Shown here: positions 63,571 to 64,000 of the stretch, in pieces
How positions within the stretch are numbered: the first letter of the stretch is position 1
How the letters are laid out: every line of letters starts with the position of its first letter
Source: Hyphomicrobiales bacterium
GTDB lineage: Bacteria > Pseudomonadota > Alphaproteobacteria > Rhizobiales > Aestuariivirgaceae
Reading direction: 5' to 3'
Length of the DNA: 64,000 nucleotides
Assembly (NCBI GenBank): GCA_025359265.1
Contig: JANYHB010000003.1
Coordinates: forward strand, 1 to 64,000
Notes under the pieces: model-generated
Told to the model about the DNA's origin: nothing
Seen by the model: only the letters and a program-made list of their open reading frames with translations
The model's database searches: none
Translations under genes and position numbers: made by a program

Positions 63571-63708
63571 TCAGAAAAACACAAAGTCAGTGGCGTGCAG
63601 GCTGGCAATGGTGGTGTTGTCAATCTGAATGGTGTCGGGGCCAAAGGCCACCAGGACATTGGCACCACTTTGGAACAGGTAAAACTGCAAGGTTGGGAAA
63701 TTGGCGGG
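63571..63708 (-). pseudogene. remnant of an RTX/hemolysin-type calcium-binding protein C-terminus
   Basis: About 46 minus-strand codons end in a TGA at 63571 and read like the C-terminal end of RTX proteins: L-Q-F-Y-L-F-Q-S-G-A-N-V-L-V-A-F, D-T-I-Q-I, then I-A-S-L-H-A-T-D-F-V-F-F. That tail (…L-x-x-x-D-F-V-F) is the type I secretion end of many calcium-binding RTX proteins. The frame is closed by a stop at 63709 and has no start codon, no GGxGxDxLx repeats, and no transporter nearby, so it is a relic. Confidence 0.6.
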
Positions 63709-63849
63709 TCATAGCGAAACTCCTAGGCCCGCCAGGTTTTAGCGCAAGAGGCAGGGGCCGAAACAACCCTCAAAGCGCTTGCCCCCTCAAACAATAGTGA
63801 ATGCTAAGCCCGCAAGATCAGAACAGTCAAGCCCAATGATGGGCAAACA

Positions 63850-63876
63850 AAAACCCGGCCGCAACAGCCGGGTTTT
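63850..63876 (-). terminator. rho-independent terminator of rpmE
   Basis: A ten-base stem (aaaacccggc with gccgggtttt) with a seven-base loop, followed on the minus strand by TTTTTGTTTG counting the stem end. It lies 20 bases after the rpmE stop. Confidence 0.85.
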
Positions 63877-63896
63877 CCGTCAGCCTGGCTGAAAAC

Positions 63897-64000
63897 TCAC
63901 TTCTTCTTCAAGAACGCATATTTGTCGTTAAAGCGCGAAACGCGGCCGCCGCGGTCCACCAACGTGGTGTTGCCACCCGTCCACGCCGGGTGAGATTTTG
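63897..64000 (-). CDS. rpmE: 50S ribosomal protein L31, C-terminal part
   Basis: The last 34 residues of L31 up to the TGA at 63897-63899 are in the window; the start lies beyond it. They include [21 protein letters not shown] and end with K-K-K. L31 bridges the ribosomal subunits. Confidence 0.93.
   Translation of the reverse strand, partial: KSHPAWTGGNTTLVDRGGRVSRFNDKYAFLKKK

Larger units (their letters stand above)
63521..63896. other. intergenic region before rpmE
   Basis: About 375 bases with no intact gene. It holds the RTX relic (63571-63708), and the rpmE terminator at 63850-63876. The stretch 63709-63845 shows no further coding signal. Confidence 0.6.

Overview
The window looks like a chromosomal segment of an alphaproteobacterium, most likely of the order Hyphomicrobiales (Rhizobiales). 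The evidence is gene content and order: comF-grxC-nitrilase-DUF1178-ubiG-lysC-ptsP, then ctpA-envC-rlmH-rsfS-nadD-proA-proB-obgE, rpmA-rplU with a long L21 tail, an ialB-type gene beside rlmN and argG, and an rpmE at the edge. Genes are packed tightly, with many 4-base ATGA/GTGA overlaps. No tRNA, rRNA, CRISPR array, transposase or phage gene was found.

Region by region: 1-2.7 kb holds the end of a short-chain dehydrogenase, a small secreted protein, an MgtC/ParB-like pair and a methyltransferase. 2.7-11.2 kb is a conserved housekeeping block (competence-type phosphoribosyltransferase, glutaredoxin, nitrilase-type hydrolase, UbiG, aspartokinase, PtsP, a RodZ-like protein), broken by one AT-richer acetyltransferase. 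11.3-19.2 kb, on the minus strand, is a cell-wall, ribosome-assembly and proline block. 19.5-29.0 kb mixes a lytic transglycosylase, an acyltransferase, ribosomal proteins L27 and L21, membrane proteins, an IalB-type protein, rlmN and a DUF3800 gene. 29.2-40.6 kb starts with argG and becomes a polysaccharide locus: rfbF, rfbG and an rfbC-like epimerase for a CDP-linked 6-deoxysugar, two related GT2 glycosyltransferases, a CmcI-type protein, a sugar reductase/epimerase and several SAM methyltransferase modules. 40.8-45.6 kb has sugar isomerase and inositol dehydrogenase genes, msrA, ccdA and a haloacid dehalogenase. 45.7-52.5 kb has a large secreted VWD-type protein, an outer-membrane beta-barrel protein, and a TetR-regulated EmrAB-type pump. 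52.5-64 kb has an amidotransferase, chrA, a sensor kinase, hemH, an SPFH/NfeD pair, galU/galE, a lytic transglycosylase, a DUF459 protein, a remnant of an RTX protein and the end of rpmE.

The most striking observation is at 31769-34141. Four adjacent minus-strand reading frames (FkbM methyltransferase, two coiled-coil pieces, TylF-type methyltransferase) read as one broken gene of about 790 codons. They are separated by two one-base frameshifts and one nonsense codon, with a second nonsense codon near the C-terminus, and the coiled-coil part contains a recent 210-bp in-frame tandem duplication. It would encode a bifunctional double methyltransferase joined by a coiled coil, inside a glycan locus. 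Sequencing error is the main alternative. Other notable points are a possible CTG start on a Lys/Ala-rich N-terminal extension of RsfS, twin TetR operators about 53 bp apart, divergent start codons overlapping in one CATG, and an RTX C-terminal remnant next to rpmE.
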